Shown here: positions 35,347-43,469 of the stretch, piece after piece
Numbering within the stretch: position 1 is the first letter of the stretch
Layout: every line of letters starts with the position of its first letter
Source: Peptoniphilus stercorisuis
Lineage (GTDB): Bacteria; Bacillota; Clostridia; Tissierellales; Peptoniphilaceae
DNA length: 57,230 nt
Direction: 5' to 3'
NCBI RefSeq assembly: GCF_017874395.1
Contig: NZ_JAGGLJ010000012.1
Span: 1 to 57,230, forward strand
Notes under the pieces: generated by a model
What the model was told of the DNA's origin: nothing
The model's input: only the letters and a program-made list of their open reading frames with translations
Database searches by the model: none
Position numbers and translations under genes: made by a program

Positions 35347-35997
35347 ATGATATTTTTATTTGATTTAGATGGAACACTTACAGATTCTGAAGAGGGGATT
35401 CTAAAGGCATTTAAATATACACTTGAAAAAATGAATTTAGAAAAAGTTGATGATGAAATTTTAAAAAATTACATTGGACCACCTCTAAATGAAACTTTTA
35501 AAAGAAAATTTAACTTATATGATGAGGATAATAATAGGGCAATAGTTTATTTTAGAGAGTATTATAGAGAATATGGAAAGTATGAAAATATTCCCTATAA
35601 AAGAATGAAAGAATTACTTGAAAAGATTTCTAAAAATAATACTTTGGCCGTTGCTACATCAAAAGTTGAAGATCAAGCTATTGAAATTGTAAAACACTTT
35701 GATTTAGATTATTTTGATTTAATTGTTGGTGCAACAGAGGGCTCTTCAAGGAGTAAAAAATACGAAATAATAGAATATGTTTTAAATAAACTTGAAGTAA
35801 AGGACAGATCAAAGGTCTATATGATTGGAGATAGATTTACAGATATAAATGGTGCTCATAGAGCAGGAATAAACTCAATAGGAGTGTTATGGGGTTTTGG
35901 CTCTAAAGAAGAATTAGAAGACTGTAAGGCTGATTATATAGTAAAAAGTGTAGAAGAACTTGAAAGTTTAATAGATGATATAGAAAAGAGGGCTTAG
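35347..35997 (+). CDS. HAD-superfamily phosphatase (Gph/PpaX-like)
   Basis: The 216-residue protein has HAD motif I FDLDGTLTDSEEG (5-17), motif II Thr/Ser in LAVATSK (about 99-105), motif III Lys in the SRSKKYEII region and motif IV MIGDRFTDINGAHRAG (about 159-174). The cap domain fits the phosphoglycolate/pyrophosphate phosphatase subfamily. The substrate is not deducible. It is last gene of the pncB operon. Its stop codon lies in the stem of the terminator that borders the inserted RT gene. Confidence 0.88.
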   Translation: MIFLFDLDGTLTDSEEGILKAFKYTLEKMNLEKVDDEILKNYIGPPLNETFKRKFNLYDEDNNRAIVYFREYYREYGKYENIPYKRMKELLEKISKNNTLAVATSKVEDQAIEIVKHFDLDYFDLIVGATEGSSRSKKYEIIEYVLNKLEVKDRSKVYMIGDRFTDINGAHRAGINSIGVLWGFGSKEELEDCKADYIVKSVEELESLIDDIEKRA

Positions 35998-36008
35998 CCT
36001 TCTTTTTT
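35986..36008 (+). terminator. Terminator of the pncB operon (left copy of duplicated core)
   Basis: AAGAGGGC (35986-35993) pairs with GCCTTCTT (35997-36004, one G-T pair), followed by Ts. The last 18 bases recur downstream of the RT gene. Confidence 0.8.
35991..36008 (+). repeat. 18-bp direct repeat, left copy
   Basis: GGCTTAGCCTTCTTTTTT is identical at 37891-37908. The two copies bracket the reverse-transcriptase gene, 1900 bp apart. Confidence 0.7.
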
Positions 36009-36028
36009 ATAATTACGGAGAATATATT

Positions 36029-37876
36029 ATGAATTTATTTAACTACAGTATATGGAAGAGATCATGTGATGCTATATTTTCAATAAAAAAATCAAGATTA
36101 AGGATGTATATTCAATTATATCCTTTTTCTAAATTATCTTACAAAGAAATAGAATATATTAAATCAAAAGATTATTTTGATGAATATATAAATAATGGTA
36201 AATGGGCAACTATATATCCTAATTATGATAAATGTAGTCATTATTACATGAAAGATGATGGATCTTTTAGAAATGTTTTTATTGTATCACCTATAATTTA
36301 TATTATAATTCATTGTTTTTCTTTGAAAGTTAGTGATTATTATAAAAATAAAGAGAATTTTGATAAAATGATATTTTATCAAGGAAATATAGAGGAAGGC
36401 AAAATTTATTATGCTGAAAGTTATGACAAATTTGTAAAGTATATAAATTTTAGGAAGATTGATTTTAAATACTTTATAAAATTTGATATTAAAGATTTTT
36501 ATAATAGTATAAATATAGATAAATTATTTAATAGTATTTTAAATATAGAAGAATTAAAAGAAAAAAAGGATGAAATTGAATTAATAAAAAAATTATTACT
36601 TACAATAGGAGAAAGAAAATTTCCTACTGTTGAGTTTTCAACTGGATTATCATATTTAGCATCGATTGTTTATCTTGATGATTTGGAAGATGAATTCATT
36701 AATTATATTAGGCAAAACAATGAAATTACAAATTTTCATATTGTTAGATATGTTGATGATACATATATTTTATTTAATATAAATAAAGACAAGAACGAAA
36801 ATGCTATTTTTAATGAATTTTTTCCTAAATACAATTCAATATTAAGAGAAAAAAATTTGACGTTAAATAGTAGGAAATGTTTTTCGGATGAGATTGAACA
36901 TCTAAGTTCATATTTAAAACAAGCTTTTTATGATGAAGAGGTTAATGAAATTAAATATAACTTAGAAGAAGAATATGGAAAAGCTCTATTAAAGTACTTG
37001 CAAAAAATTGATGAAAATTGTAATGAAATAAACTTAGAGTTGTATATAAAGATAGTAGATGAAATTTTTAAATTTGAAAATTTAATATTTCAACCACAAG
37101 AAATACTAACAATATTATCTATTAAGAAAATAACAAAAGATAAAGATTCAATTATAAATTTATTAAATAAAATAATTTTAAAAAATAATAATATATTAAG
37201 AATTGATCCAAAAAGAATGACAAGAATTATTTTAAATACCTACGATGGTCAACTTATAAGAAATATGCTAAACAGATTATTTGAAATTTCAAGAAATGGA
37301 TTATGGACAGATAATGAGATGTGTTCGCTAATTCAATATTTAACAATGCGAGGATTTAATCATCCAGAGTTATTAGAAATATTAGAAAAAGAAGATGAAA
37401 ATTTATTTAGATATTATAAAAATTATTGTAAAGATTCTAAATGGATTTATTTAAATAATAGTTTAATGAAAATAGATAAAATATTTACAGATCATAAAAT
37501 CATATATCTTTATATGATGTATATACTTGAACTTAAATCAGGAAATATATTGGATTCTTTTGCAAACTATAAATCGTTTTTTGATAGATTTACTGCTTGG
37601 ATTGCATTTTTATTAGAAATTGATAAAAACTGGAAAAAAACTGTGCCTAATATAAATAAATATTATAAAAAAATTGAGTTAAAAAAAGTATATAAAGATA
37701 TAGATGGATATGAGGAGATAATAGATGATGCTGATAAGTTAAGAAATCAAAATCCTTTGAATCATGCTAGTGGAAATTTATTAGATTTAGATTTAGATGC
37801 TAGAAAAATTGAAGTGACTAAAACTATTGCTGATTTGAATTATTTATTAAAAGAAAAAATAAATAAAAATTTTTAA
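36029..37876 (+). CDS. AbiA-like reverse transcriptase with C-terminal HEPN motif (putative abortive-infection system)
   Basis: This is a 615-residue protein. Reverse-transcriptase motifs: KFDIKDFYNSI (151-161, motif A with Asp153), TGLSYLASIVYL (205-216, motif B/4 region), RYVDDTYILF (240-249, motif C YVDD). Residues about 300-520 are all-helical, consistent with the alpha-repeat part of Abi polymerases. Near the C terminus LRNQNPLNHASGN carries Arg572-Asn-x5-His579, the Rx4-6H signature of HEPN ribonucleases. This architecture and length match Lactococcus AbiA (about 630 residues), a stand-alone anti-phage protein. Its relatives AbiK and Abi-P2 make untemplated DNA in a protein-primed reaction. 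No maturase or integrase domain or intron RNA is visible, so it is not a group II intron, and no msr/msd-like RNA fits in the 20 bp upstream. GGAGAATATATT precedes the ATG. The gene is more AT-rich than its neighbours and lies between two terminator copies, which suggests acquisition. Confidence 0.82.
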   Translation: MNLFNYSIWKRSCDAIFSIKKSRLRMYIQLYPFSKLSYKEIEYIKSKDYFDEYINNGKWATIYPNYDKCSHYYMKDDGSFRNVFIVSPIIYIIIHCFSLKVSDYYKNKENFDKMIFYQGNIEEGKIYYAESYDKFVKYINFRKIDFKYFIKFDIKDFYNSINIDKLFNSILNIEELKEKKDEIELIKKLLLTIGERKFPTVEFSTGLSYLASIVYLDDLEDEFINYIRQNNEITNFHIVRYVDDTYILFNINKDKNENAIFNEFFPKYNSILREKNLTLNSRKCFSDEIEHLSSYLKQAFYDEEVNEIKYNLEEEYGKALLKYLQKIDENCNEINLELYIKIVDEIFKFENLIFQPQEILTILSIKKITKDKDSIINLLNKIILKNNNILRIDPKRMTRIILNTYDGQLIRNMLNRLFEISRNGLWTDNEMCSLIQYLTMRGFNHPELLEILEKEDENLFRYYKNYCKDSKWIYLNNSLMKIDKIFTDHKIIYLYMMYILELKSGNILDSFANYKSFFDRFTAWIAFLLEIDKNWKKTVPNINKYYKKIELKKVYKDIDGYEEIIDDADKLRNQNPLNHASGNLLDLDLDARKIEVTKTIADLNYLLKEKINKNF

Positions 37877-37888
37877 AATGTACTAATT

Positions 37889-37909
37889 AAGGCTTAGCCT
37901 TCTTTTTTT
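37889..37909 (+). terminator. Terminator of the RT gene (right copy of duplicated core)
   Basis: AAGGC (37889-37893) pairs with GCCTT (37897-37901), followed by C and seven Ts. It shares its core with the terminator at 35986-36008. Confidence 0.65.
37891..37908 (+). repeat. 18-bp direct repeat, right copy
   Basis: Identical to 35991-36008. See the left copy. Confidence 0.7.
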
Positions 37910-37965
37910 GTACAAAGTTTCAGAAATTATAGTATAATTAATTAAAATACAATTAGGAGAATTAT

Positions 37966-38616
37966 ATGTTTAATTATAAGAATATAGATGTGATTTTAGA
38001 AATAATAGGAACTATTTCTTTTGCATCTTCTGGAGCAATGATTGGAATTAGAAAAAAGATGGATATTTTTGGTGTAATTGTCCTTGGAGTAGTCACGGCT
38101 CTTGGTGGAGGATGTACTCGTGATATAGTTCTTGGAATTGAACCACCAAGTATGTTTGTAGATAGTTTTTATGCAATTCTTGCTGTTATGTCATCAGTAA
38201 TATTATTTGTGATATTTTATTTTAATGTAGATCTTTTAAAGTCAAATGCACTAAAGATATATGAGGAATTTATGATAATTCTTGATGCAATAGGTCTTGG
38301 AGCTTTTACTGTAACTGGAATTAATACAGCTATGGCGCTTGGATATACTGATGATAAATTTTTACTTATTTTTGTTGGAATGGTAACAGCAATAGGTGGT
38401 GGGATAATAAGAGATATTTTTTCGAATTCTGTTCCCTTTGTATTTAAGGAGCAAATTTATGCAATGTCATCTTTTATTGGAGCGGTCTTTTATATTTATT
38501 TTAGATATATTATTCCTGCTGATTTACTTATGATTTTTACAGCAATAATAGTTTTTGCAAGTAGAATGATTGCTGTAAAATTTGATTTACAACTGCCAAA
38601 AATACATTTTGATTAG
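37966..38616 (+). CDS. TRIC-type cation channel family protein (UPF0126)
   Basis: The 216-residue protein has about 7 membrane helices in two homologous halves. The repeat is visible in GVVTALGGGCTRDIVLG (about 42-58) and GMVTAIGGGIIRDIFSN (about 129-145), the duplicated GGG-x2-RD motif of the UPF0126/TRIC family. Prokaryotic members form trimeric cation (K+) channels. Some family members are linked to glycine uptake. AGGAGAATTAT precedes the ATG. Single gene. Confidence 0.88.
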   Translation: MFNYKNIDVILEIIGTISFASSGAMIGIRKKMDIFGVIVLGVVTALGGGCTRDIVLGIEPPSMFVDSFYAILAVMSSVILFVIFYFNVDLLKSNALKIYEEFMIILDAIGLGAFTVTGINTAMALGYTDDKFLLIFVGMVTAIGGGIIRDIFSNSVPFVFKEQIYAMSSFIGAVFYIYFRYIIPADLLMIFTAIIVFASRMIAVKFDLQLPKIHFD

Positions 38617-38668
38617 TAAAAGTATTTTGGGTATTTTTATAATTTCATATAAGTGAAATTTGATTAAT

Positions 38669-38702
38669 AAAAAAACCACTAGATTATCTAGTGGTTTTTA
38701 TT
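38669..38702. terminator. Strong bidirectional terminator
   Basis: AAAAACCACTAGAT and its complement (38671-38684 with 38686-38699) lie between convergent genes and are flanked by A and T runs. Confidence 0.85.
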
Positions 38703-39424
38703 TATAATACTTTACTTAAAAAGTCTTTAGTTCTTTCTTCTTTTGGATTATCTAAAATTTCTTCTGGAATATTTTCTTCTACAATATATCCTTTATCCAT
38801 AAAGATTATTCTATCTCCAACTTCTCTTGCAAATCCTATTTCATGAGTAACAACAACCATTGTCATTCCATCTCTTGCAAGAGACTTCATAACTTCTAAA
38901 ACCTCTCCTACCATTTCTGGATCAAGAGCTGATGTTGGCTCATCAAAAAGCATTATTTCAGGCTCCATACAAAGTGCACGAACTATTGCAATTCTTTGTT
39001 TTTGTCCACCTGATAATTGCTTAGGATAAGAGTCTTTTTTATCAACAAGTCCAACTCTTTCTAAAAGTTCGATTGCTTTTTTATTTGCTTCTTCTTCTGT
39101 CATTGTATTTGTCAGAATTGGAGCTAGAGTTATATTTTGAAGTATTGTTTTATTTGGAAATAGGTTAAATTGTTGAAAAACCATTCCCATTTTTTTACGA
39201 ACATTATCTATATTAATATCTTTTTTTGTTATTTCTTCATTATCAAGATAAATATGTCCAGATGTTGGAGTTTCTAGTAAGTTTAAACATCTTAGAAATG
39301 TAGATTTACCACTTCCGCTAGGTCCTAGTATAACTACTACTTCTCCGTCTTTTATTTCAGCATTTATATCCTTTAGTACTTCTAAATTACCAAAGGATTT
39401 TTTTAAATTTTCAACCTTAATCAT
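38702..39424 (-). CDS. Amino-acid ABC transporter ATP-binding protein
   Basis: The 240-residue GlnQ/HisP-type subunit has Walker [11 protein letters not shown]-loop MVFQQFNLF, signature [16 protein letters not shown], Walker [20 protein letters not shown] and VVTHEIGFA. It overlaps the permease gene by four bases (ATGA). It is the last gene of the SBP - permease - ATPase operon on the minus strand. Confidence 0.95.
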   Translation of the reverse strand: MIKVENLKKSFGNLEVLKDINAEIKDGEVVVILGPSGSGKSTFLRCLNLLETPTSGHIYLDNEEITKKDINIDNVRKKMGMVFQQFNLFPNKTILQNITLAPILTNTMTEEEANKKAIELLERVGLVDKKDSYPKQLSGGQKQRIAIVRALCMEPEIMLFDEPTSALDPEMVGEVLEVMKSLARDGMTMVVVTHEIGFAREVGDRIIFMDKGYIVEENIPEEILDNPKEERTKDFLSKVL

Positions 39425-40098
39425 TGTGCGCTAAGTCTCCTTTCTAGTGCTTTCATAGCTTTTGAAAGACTATAAGTCATTACAAAATATATTATTGCAG
39501 AATATATAAAAGGTCTTATTGATTCAAAAGTTGTACCTCTTATAACATTTGCGCTATATGTTAAATCAGCTATACCAACATTTAAAACTATTGCAGTTTC
39601 TTTTATTAATGAGATAAATTCATTTACAAGAGATGGCAATATGTTTTTTAATGCTTGTGGTAATATTACATTTTGCATTGCTTGTTTTTGACTTAGGCCA
39701 AGAGATCTTGCAGCTTCCATTTGACCTTTATTAACACTAAGTATTCCTCCTCTTAAAACTTCTGATATATAAGCTGAAGAGTTAATACAAATTGCTACGG
39801 AGCAAAGAAACATAGAGTTTCTAAAAAATAATGTATTTTGTGGAATAATTGATTTTAGTCCATAATAGAAAATAAAAAGTTGAACAAGCATTGGTGTTCC
39901 TCTAATTATATCTACATAAATTGTAGCTATTCTTTCTAAGATTTTACTTTTGCTAAGTCTCATAAAGCAAATCAATAATCCAATTAATAGTCCTAGAATT
40001 ACACCAATTAGTGAAAGTTCTAAGGTTACAATAGCTCCTGATAAATAAGATGTTCCAAATCTTCTAATAAATTCAATTTGACTTTGTATAAAGTTCAT
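39421..40098 (-). CDS. Amino-acid ABC transporter permease
   Basis: The 225-residue protein of the HisM/GlnP type has [16 protein letters not shown] (about 63-78) and the EAA loop [20 protein letters not shown]. An AGGAGGAAAA box precedes the ATG. A terminator-like hairpin lies between it and the binding-protein gene, so only part of the transcripts should reach it, which matches the usual excess of binding protein. Confidence 0.93.
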   Translation of the reverse strand: MNFIQSQIEFIRRFGTSYLSGAIVTLELSLIGVILGLLIGLLICFMRLSKSKILERIATIYVDIIRGTPMLVQLFIFYYGLKSIIPQNTLFFRNSMFLCSVAICINSSAYISEVLRGGILSVNKGQMEAARSLGLSQKQAMQNVILPQALKNILPSLVNEFISLIKETAIVLNVGIADLTYSANVIRGTTFESIRPFIYSAIIYFVMTYSLSKAMKALERRLSAQ

Positions 40099-40126
40099 TT
40101 TTCCTCCTAAATGTTAAGTTGTATTC

Positions 40127-40163
40127 TATTAAAAATAAAAAATCCCTCTAGTGAAAGAGGGAA
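40127..40163 (-). terminator. Leaky terminator between binding-protein and permease genes
   Basis: TCCCTCT pairs with AGAGGGA (40143-40149 with 40156-40162). On the minus strand it is followed by TTTTTTATTTTT. It lies 8 bp beyond the stop of the binding-protein gene. Confidence 0.7.
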
Positions 40164-40170
40164 TAATTTC

Positions 40171-40986
40171 CTATTTAGCACTCTTTTCTGAAAGTTCTTG
40201 ATATTCTAAGAACCAGTTATCAACTTGATCTGTTGAATTTAAATTCTTTATGCTTTTGTTGATTTCATCTAAAAGTGAAGTGCTACCTTTTCTAATAGCT
40301 ACACAGCTTCCATTTTCATTTGGAATACCAAGGTCAATAATTTGTAAATTTTCATTTAAGTTTTCAAATTGTTGAGCTGGTAATAATGTCATAAAAACGG
40401 CATCTAAAGTTCCATTTTTAAGATCCATAATTAGATTATTATTATTTGGAATTCCAACAATTTCTGCACCGAAGTTTTCTTCTGCATATTTTTGTTGTGT
40501 AGAGCCTAGTTGAGAGCCAATTTTCTTGTCTCTTAAATCCTCTACAGACTTATATTTATTAGCGTCTTCTTTTCTAACAAGGATAGTTTGACCTTGTTCA
40601 ATGTATGGGTCTGAAAAGTCTGCGGCTTTAAGTCTATCTTCATCGACAACCATGCCAGCGATTATCATGTCTATATCATTAGAATTTAGTGCTGGAAATA
40701 AACTGTCAAAAGACATGTCTTTGATAGTTAGTTTGACACCTAAATCATCTGCTAATTTTTTAGCAATTTCAATATCAACACCAACAATTTCATCACTACT
40801 TCCATCTATAATATGCCATTCAAATGGTGGATAGTCAGCAGATGTACCAAGGACTATTTCACCTTTTTCTTTTATATCTGCTAAAGATGTGTCTTGTGAT
40901 GTGTCTTTACCTGAATTATTTCCACAACCAGATAAAATTCCAACTAGTAGTACGGCGATCGTCAATAAATAATATTTCTTCTTCAT
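40171..40986 (-). CDS. Amino-acid ABC transporter substrate-binding lipoprotein
   Basis: The 271-residue protein has a lipobox LSGC (Cys21), followed by a polar-amino-acid SBP_bac_3 domain: IVLGTSADYPPFEWHI, VGVDIEIAKKLADDLGVKL, DMIIAGMVVDEDRLKAADFS. It is the first full gene of the operon. AGGGAGGATTAATTAAAAA precedes the ATG. A leader with a small reading frame lies upstream. The substrate cannot be specified. Confidence 0.92.
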   Translation of the reverse strand: MKKKYYLLTIAVLLVGILSGCGNNSGKDTSQDTSLADIKEKGEIVLGTSADYPPFEWHIIDGSSDEIVGVDIEIAKKLADDLGVKLTIKDMSFDSLFPALNSNDIDMIIAGMVVDEDRLKAADFSDPYIEQGQTILVRKEDANKYKSVEDLRDKKIGSQLGSTQQKYAEENFGAEIVGIPNNNNLIMDLKNGTLDAVFMTLLPAQQFENLNENLQIIDLGIPNENGSCVAIRKGSTSLLDEINKSIKNLNSTDQVDNWFLEYQELSEKSAK

Positions 40987-41025
40987 TTTTTAATTAATCC
41001 TCCCTTAGATATTACAAAACATTTT

Positions 41026-41130
41026 CTAACAAATAGGGAAAGATCTCATAGATTTGGAAATATTTGACATTTTTTGAATGTAAGTGCAAATGTTATTCCA
41101 GTTGCTCTTGACTGTATTTAAGATACTCAA
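41026..41130 (-). CDS. Possible 34-codon leader ORF upstream of the amino-acid ABC operon
   Basis: A TTG at 41130 has AAAGGAGG eight bases upstream and opens a frame of 34 codons ending 39 bp before the binding-protein start. The peptide would begin MSILNTVKSNWNNICTYIQK and end with SFPIC. The ribosome-binding site is stronger than those of many real genes here and lies about 25 bases after a good promoter, so translation is plausible. There is no run of a single amino acid to indicate attenuation. Function unknown; it could be chance. Confidence 0.35.
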   Translation of the reverse strand: MSILNTVKSNWNNICTYIQKMSNISKSMRSFPIC

Positions 41131-41163
41131 GATTAAGGCCTCCTTTGATGTGATTTTCTATAA

Positions 41164-41192
41164 ATTATACTTGATATTTTAGATAAATACAA
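41164..41192 (-). promoter_or_regulatory. Sigma-A-type promoter of the amino-acid ABC operon
   Basis: On the minus strand TTGTAT (41192-41187), 17-bp spacer, perfect TATAAT (41169-41164). This implies a leader of about 170 nt before the binding-protein gene. Confidence 0.7.
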
Positions 41193-41264
41193 GGATTTAA
41201 TACTATGAAGTGGGTAATATAAACCTAAGAAATTATGAACAAATTATTACAATTAGTTTGATTA

Positions 41265-41915
41265 TTAACTAATTCTAGTTGCAGTTTTTGGCATAAGTTT
41301 CTTTTCAAGTTTACCAAGTATTACATCAGACAAAATTGCCATAATAGCTGTAGGTATTGCTCCTGCAAGGATAATTGCCTCTCCATTTGCAACATCAATT
41401 CCTCTTGAGATTATATCTCCAAGTCCACCTGCTCCAATAAATGTACCTACTGCAGTAACACCTATTGCAACTACAAGGGCATTTCTAACACCACCCATAA
41501 TAACAGAAATAGAAAGAGGAAGTTCAACTTTTATAATACGTTGAAGTCTTGTCATTCCCATTCCCTTAGCGGCATCTAGGATTTCTGGTTGTATTGAGTT
41601 TATTCCAGTTGTAGTATTAGTTAATATTGGAAGTAAACTATATAAAAATACTGCCATAACTACAGTATTTGAACCAATTCCCATAGCAAGCATTAGTATT
41701 GCAAGCATAGCAAGAGATGGTACTGTTTGTAATACATTTGCAAATCCTATAATAACTTTTGAAAGTTTAAATCTTTTAGATATGAAAAACCCCAAAGGTA
41801 TTCCAACAAGACTTGCAAAGAGTACACCATATATTGAAATTAAAAAGTGTCTTAAAAATTGTTCAAAAACATATGCTCCATTTACATAATAGTAGGTAAT
41901 TAATTTCGCAATCAT
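41265..41915 (-). CDS. opuCD: Osmolyte ABC transporter permease (OpuCD-like)
   Basis: The 216-residue BPD_transp_1 permease has 5-6 helices and the EAA-type loop LDAAKGMGMTRLQRIIKVEL. GAGGLGDIISRGID is typical of the glycine betaine/carnitine/choline systems. It is fourth gene of an ATPase-permease-SBP-permease operon. Its ATG overlaps the binding-protein stop (ATGA). There is no clear downstream hairpin before the next promoter region. Confidence 0.9.
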   Translation of the reverse strand: MIAKLITYYYVNGAYVFEQFLRHFLISIYGVLFASLVGIPLGFFISKRFKLSKVIIGFANVLQTVPSLAMLAILMLAMGIGSNTVVMAVFLYSLLPILTNTTTGINSIQPEILDAAKGMGMTRLQRIIKVELPLSISVIMGGVRNALVVAIGVTAVGTFIGAGGLGDIISRGIDVANGEAIILAGAIPTAIMAILSDVILGKLEKKLMPKTATRIS

Positions 41916-42835
41916 TTAGTCACCTCATTTTCAAAATAATTGTTTTCTTCTAAAAATTCTTTTGCAACATATTTTGGTTCTATTTGGTCTTCTGCACCTT
42001 TTTTGTTCATAGATTGCATAGTAACTGTATCTATTTTTCCGATTAATTTCATAATTATATTTTCAAGTTCTGGATGCTCATCAAGGACTTCTTGAGATGC
42101 TACAGGTGAGCAGTCATAAGCTGGAAATAGTTGTAAATCATCTTCAAGCAATATTAGCTTGTAAGAATTTATTCTACCATCTGTTGAATATCCAAGGACT
42201 GCATCCATTTCTTCGTTTTTTACAGCTGAATATAATAATCCAAGTTCCATTGGATAAATATTTTTAAATTCAAAGCTGTATTTTTTCTTGAAGTCTTCAT
42301 AGCCATCACCTTTTCTGTCCATCCAAGCTGTGTCTACTCCAACTTTCATATCATCTTTTAAATCTACAAGGTCTGATATTTTTTCTAAATTATGTTCTTT
42401 TGCATAATCTTCACGAACCATAAAGGCATAAGTATTTGCAAAACCATAAGATGGAAACCAAACTCTGTTAAATCTTTCTTTATATCCCTTTTGCACAGTG
42501 TCCATTGCAAGTTCTGGATCTGTAATAGGATCCATTGCAAGTTCTCCTGTTAGGGAAGTACCAGTATACATTCCACTAGAAATATTCACATCTCCATTTA
42601 ACATAGTTGTGTGAATTAAAGTAGTAGAACCGAGATTATTTATTATATCTACTTTTAAATCATCAGAATAATGTTCAATCATTTGTTTTAGGATTTCTGC
42701 TAAAACTTGTTTTTCAGTATTATTTCCAGATGCTATTACTATATCTTTTTTTGCATTTTCACCAAGACCTGGAAGGGAACAAGATGTTAAGATTAAAGCA
42801 CATAGAAATATTGAAAATATTTTTTTAAGCTTCAC
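41912..42835 (-). CDS. opuCC: Osmoprotectant (glycine betaine/carnitine/choline) binding lipoprotein
   Basis: The 307-residue protein has a lipoprotein signal with LTSC (Cys19), followed by an OpuAC domain: IVIASGNNTEKQVLAEILKQ, NLGSTTLIHTTMLNGDVNI, YSGTSLTGEL-like motif (GMYTGTSLTGEL) and AVLGYSTDGRINSYKLILLE. The start is GTG, six bases after GGAGGTG. It overlaps the upstream permease by 11 bases. It would deliver compatible solutes to the membrane components under osmotic stress. Confidence 0.9.
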   Translation of the reverse strand: MKLKKIFSIFLCALILTSCSLPGLGENAKKDIVIASGNNTEKQVLAEILKQMIEHYSDDLKVDIINNLGSTTLIHTTMLNGDVNISSGMYTGTSLTGELAMDPITDPELAMDTVQKGYKERFNRVWFPSYGFANTYAFMVREDYAKEHNLEKISDLVDLKDDMKVGVDTAWMDRKGDGYEDFKKKYSFEFKNIYPMELGLLYSAVKNEEMDAVLGYSTDGRINSYKLILLEDDLQLFPAYDCSPVASQEVLDEHPELENIIMKLIGKIDTVTMQSMNKKGAEDQIEPKYVAKEFLEENNYFENEVTK

Positions 42836-43469
42836 TTACTGCACCTCCTGAACTTTTAATAGGAGAAAGTTTCTCTTCTATTTTTCCAAGTAAAAAATCT
42901 GCAAGTAATGCCATAATAGTTACAGGAATTGTTCCCCAAATAATCATTGCAGGAATATAGTTTTGAAGCCCTGTAAATATATAATTACCAAGTCCTCCAG
43001 CACCTATATAGGAAGCAAGAGTTGCCCAAGCAAGTACATATACAGCAGAAAGTCTAATTCCACTCATAATAACAGGCATTGCCATTGGGATTTTTATTTT
43101 AAATAAAATTTGTTTTTCAGTCATTCCCATTCCCTTAGCAGCATCTATTAGATTTGGATCTACATTTACTATTCCAAGATAAGTATTTCTTAAAATTGGA
43201 AGTAGGGAATATATAAAAAGTGCTATTATAGCAGGTTTTTTACCAACACCTATAATAGTCATTATTGCAAGAAGGGCAAAGGATGGAATAGTTTGTAGTA
43301 CTGATGCTACAGCCATTACAATTTTTGCTCCTAGTTGTGATTTTGTAATTAATATTCCAATGGGAACTGCAACAATTACACCTAAAAAAAGTGAAAATGC
43401 AGAAATATATAAATGTTCTACAGCTTTAAATAAGATTTCTATATAATTATTTGTAAGAAAATCAATCAT
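42825..43469 (-). CDS. opuCB: Osmolyte ABC transporter permease (OpuCB-like)
   Basis: The 214-residue permease is homologous to the one at 41265 (LPILRNTYLGIVNVDPNLID, DAAKGMGMTEKQILFKIKIP, GAGGLGNYIFTGLQ). The frame extends upstream to an ATG at 43490 within the ATPase gene. The ATG at 43469 has AAGGTGATAATA directly upstream and gives the usual N terminus, so it was preferred; it overlaps the ATPase stop by 8 bases. Confidence 0.88.
   Translation of the reverse strand: MIDFLTNNYIEILFKAVEHLYISAFSLFLGVIVAVPIGILITKSQLGAKIVMAVASVLQTIPSFALLAIMTIIGVGKKPAIIALFIYSLLPILRNTYLGIVNVDPNLIDAAKGMGMTEKQILFKIKIPMAMPVIMSGIRLSAVYVLAWATLASYIGAGGLGNYIFTGLQNYIPAMIIWGTIPVTIMALLADFLLGKIEEKLSPIKSSGGAVSEA

Noticed and set aside
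36029-37876. Group II intron or retron interpretation of the reverse transcriptase
   Set aside because: No maturase/endonuclease domain, no intron RNA domain V-like element next to the gene, and no room for an msr/msd RNA between the upstream terminator and the start. The HEPN motif and length favour the Abi class.
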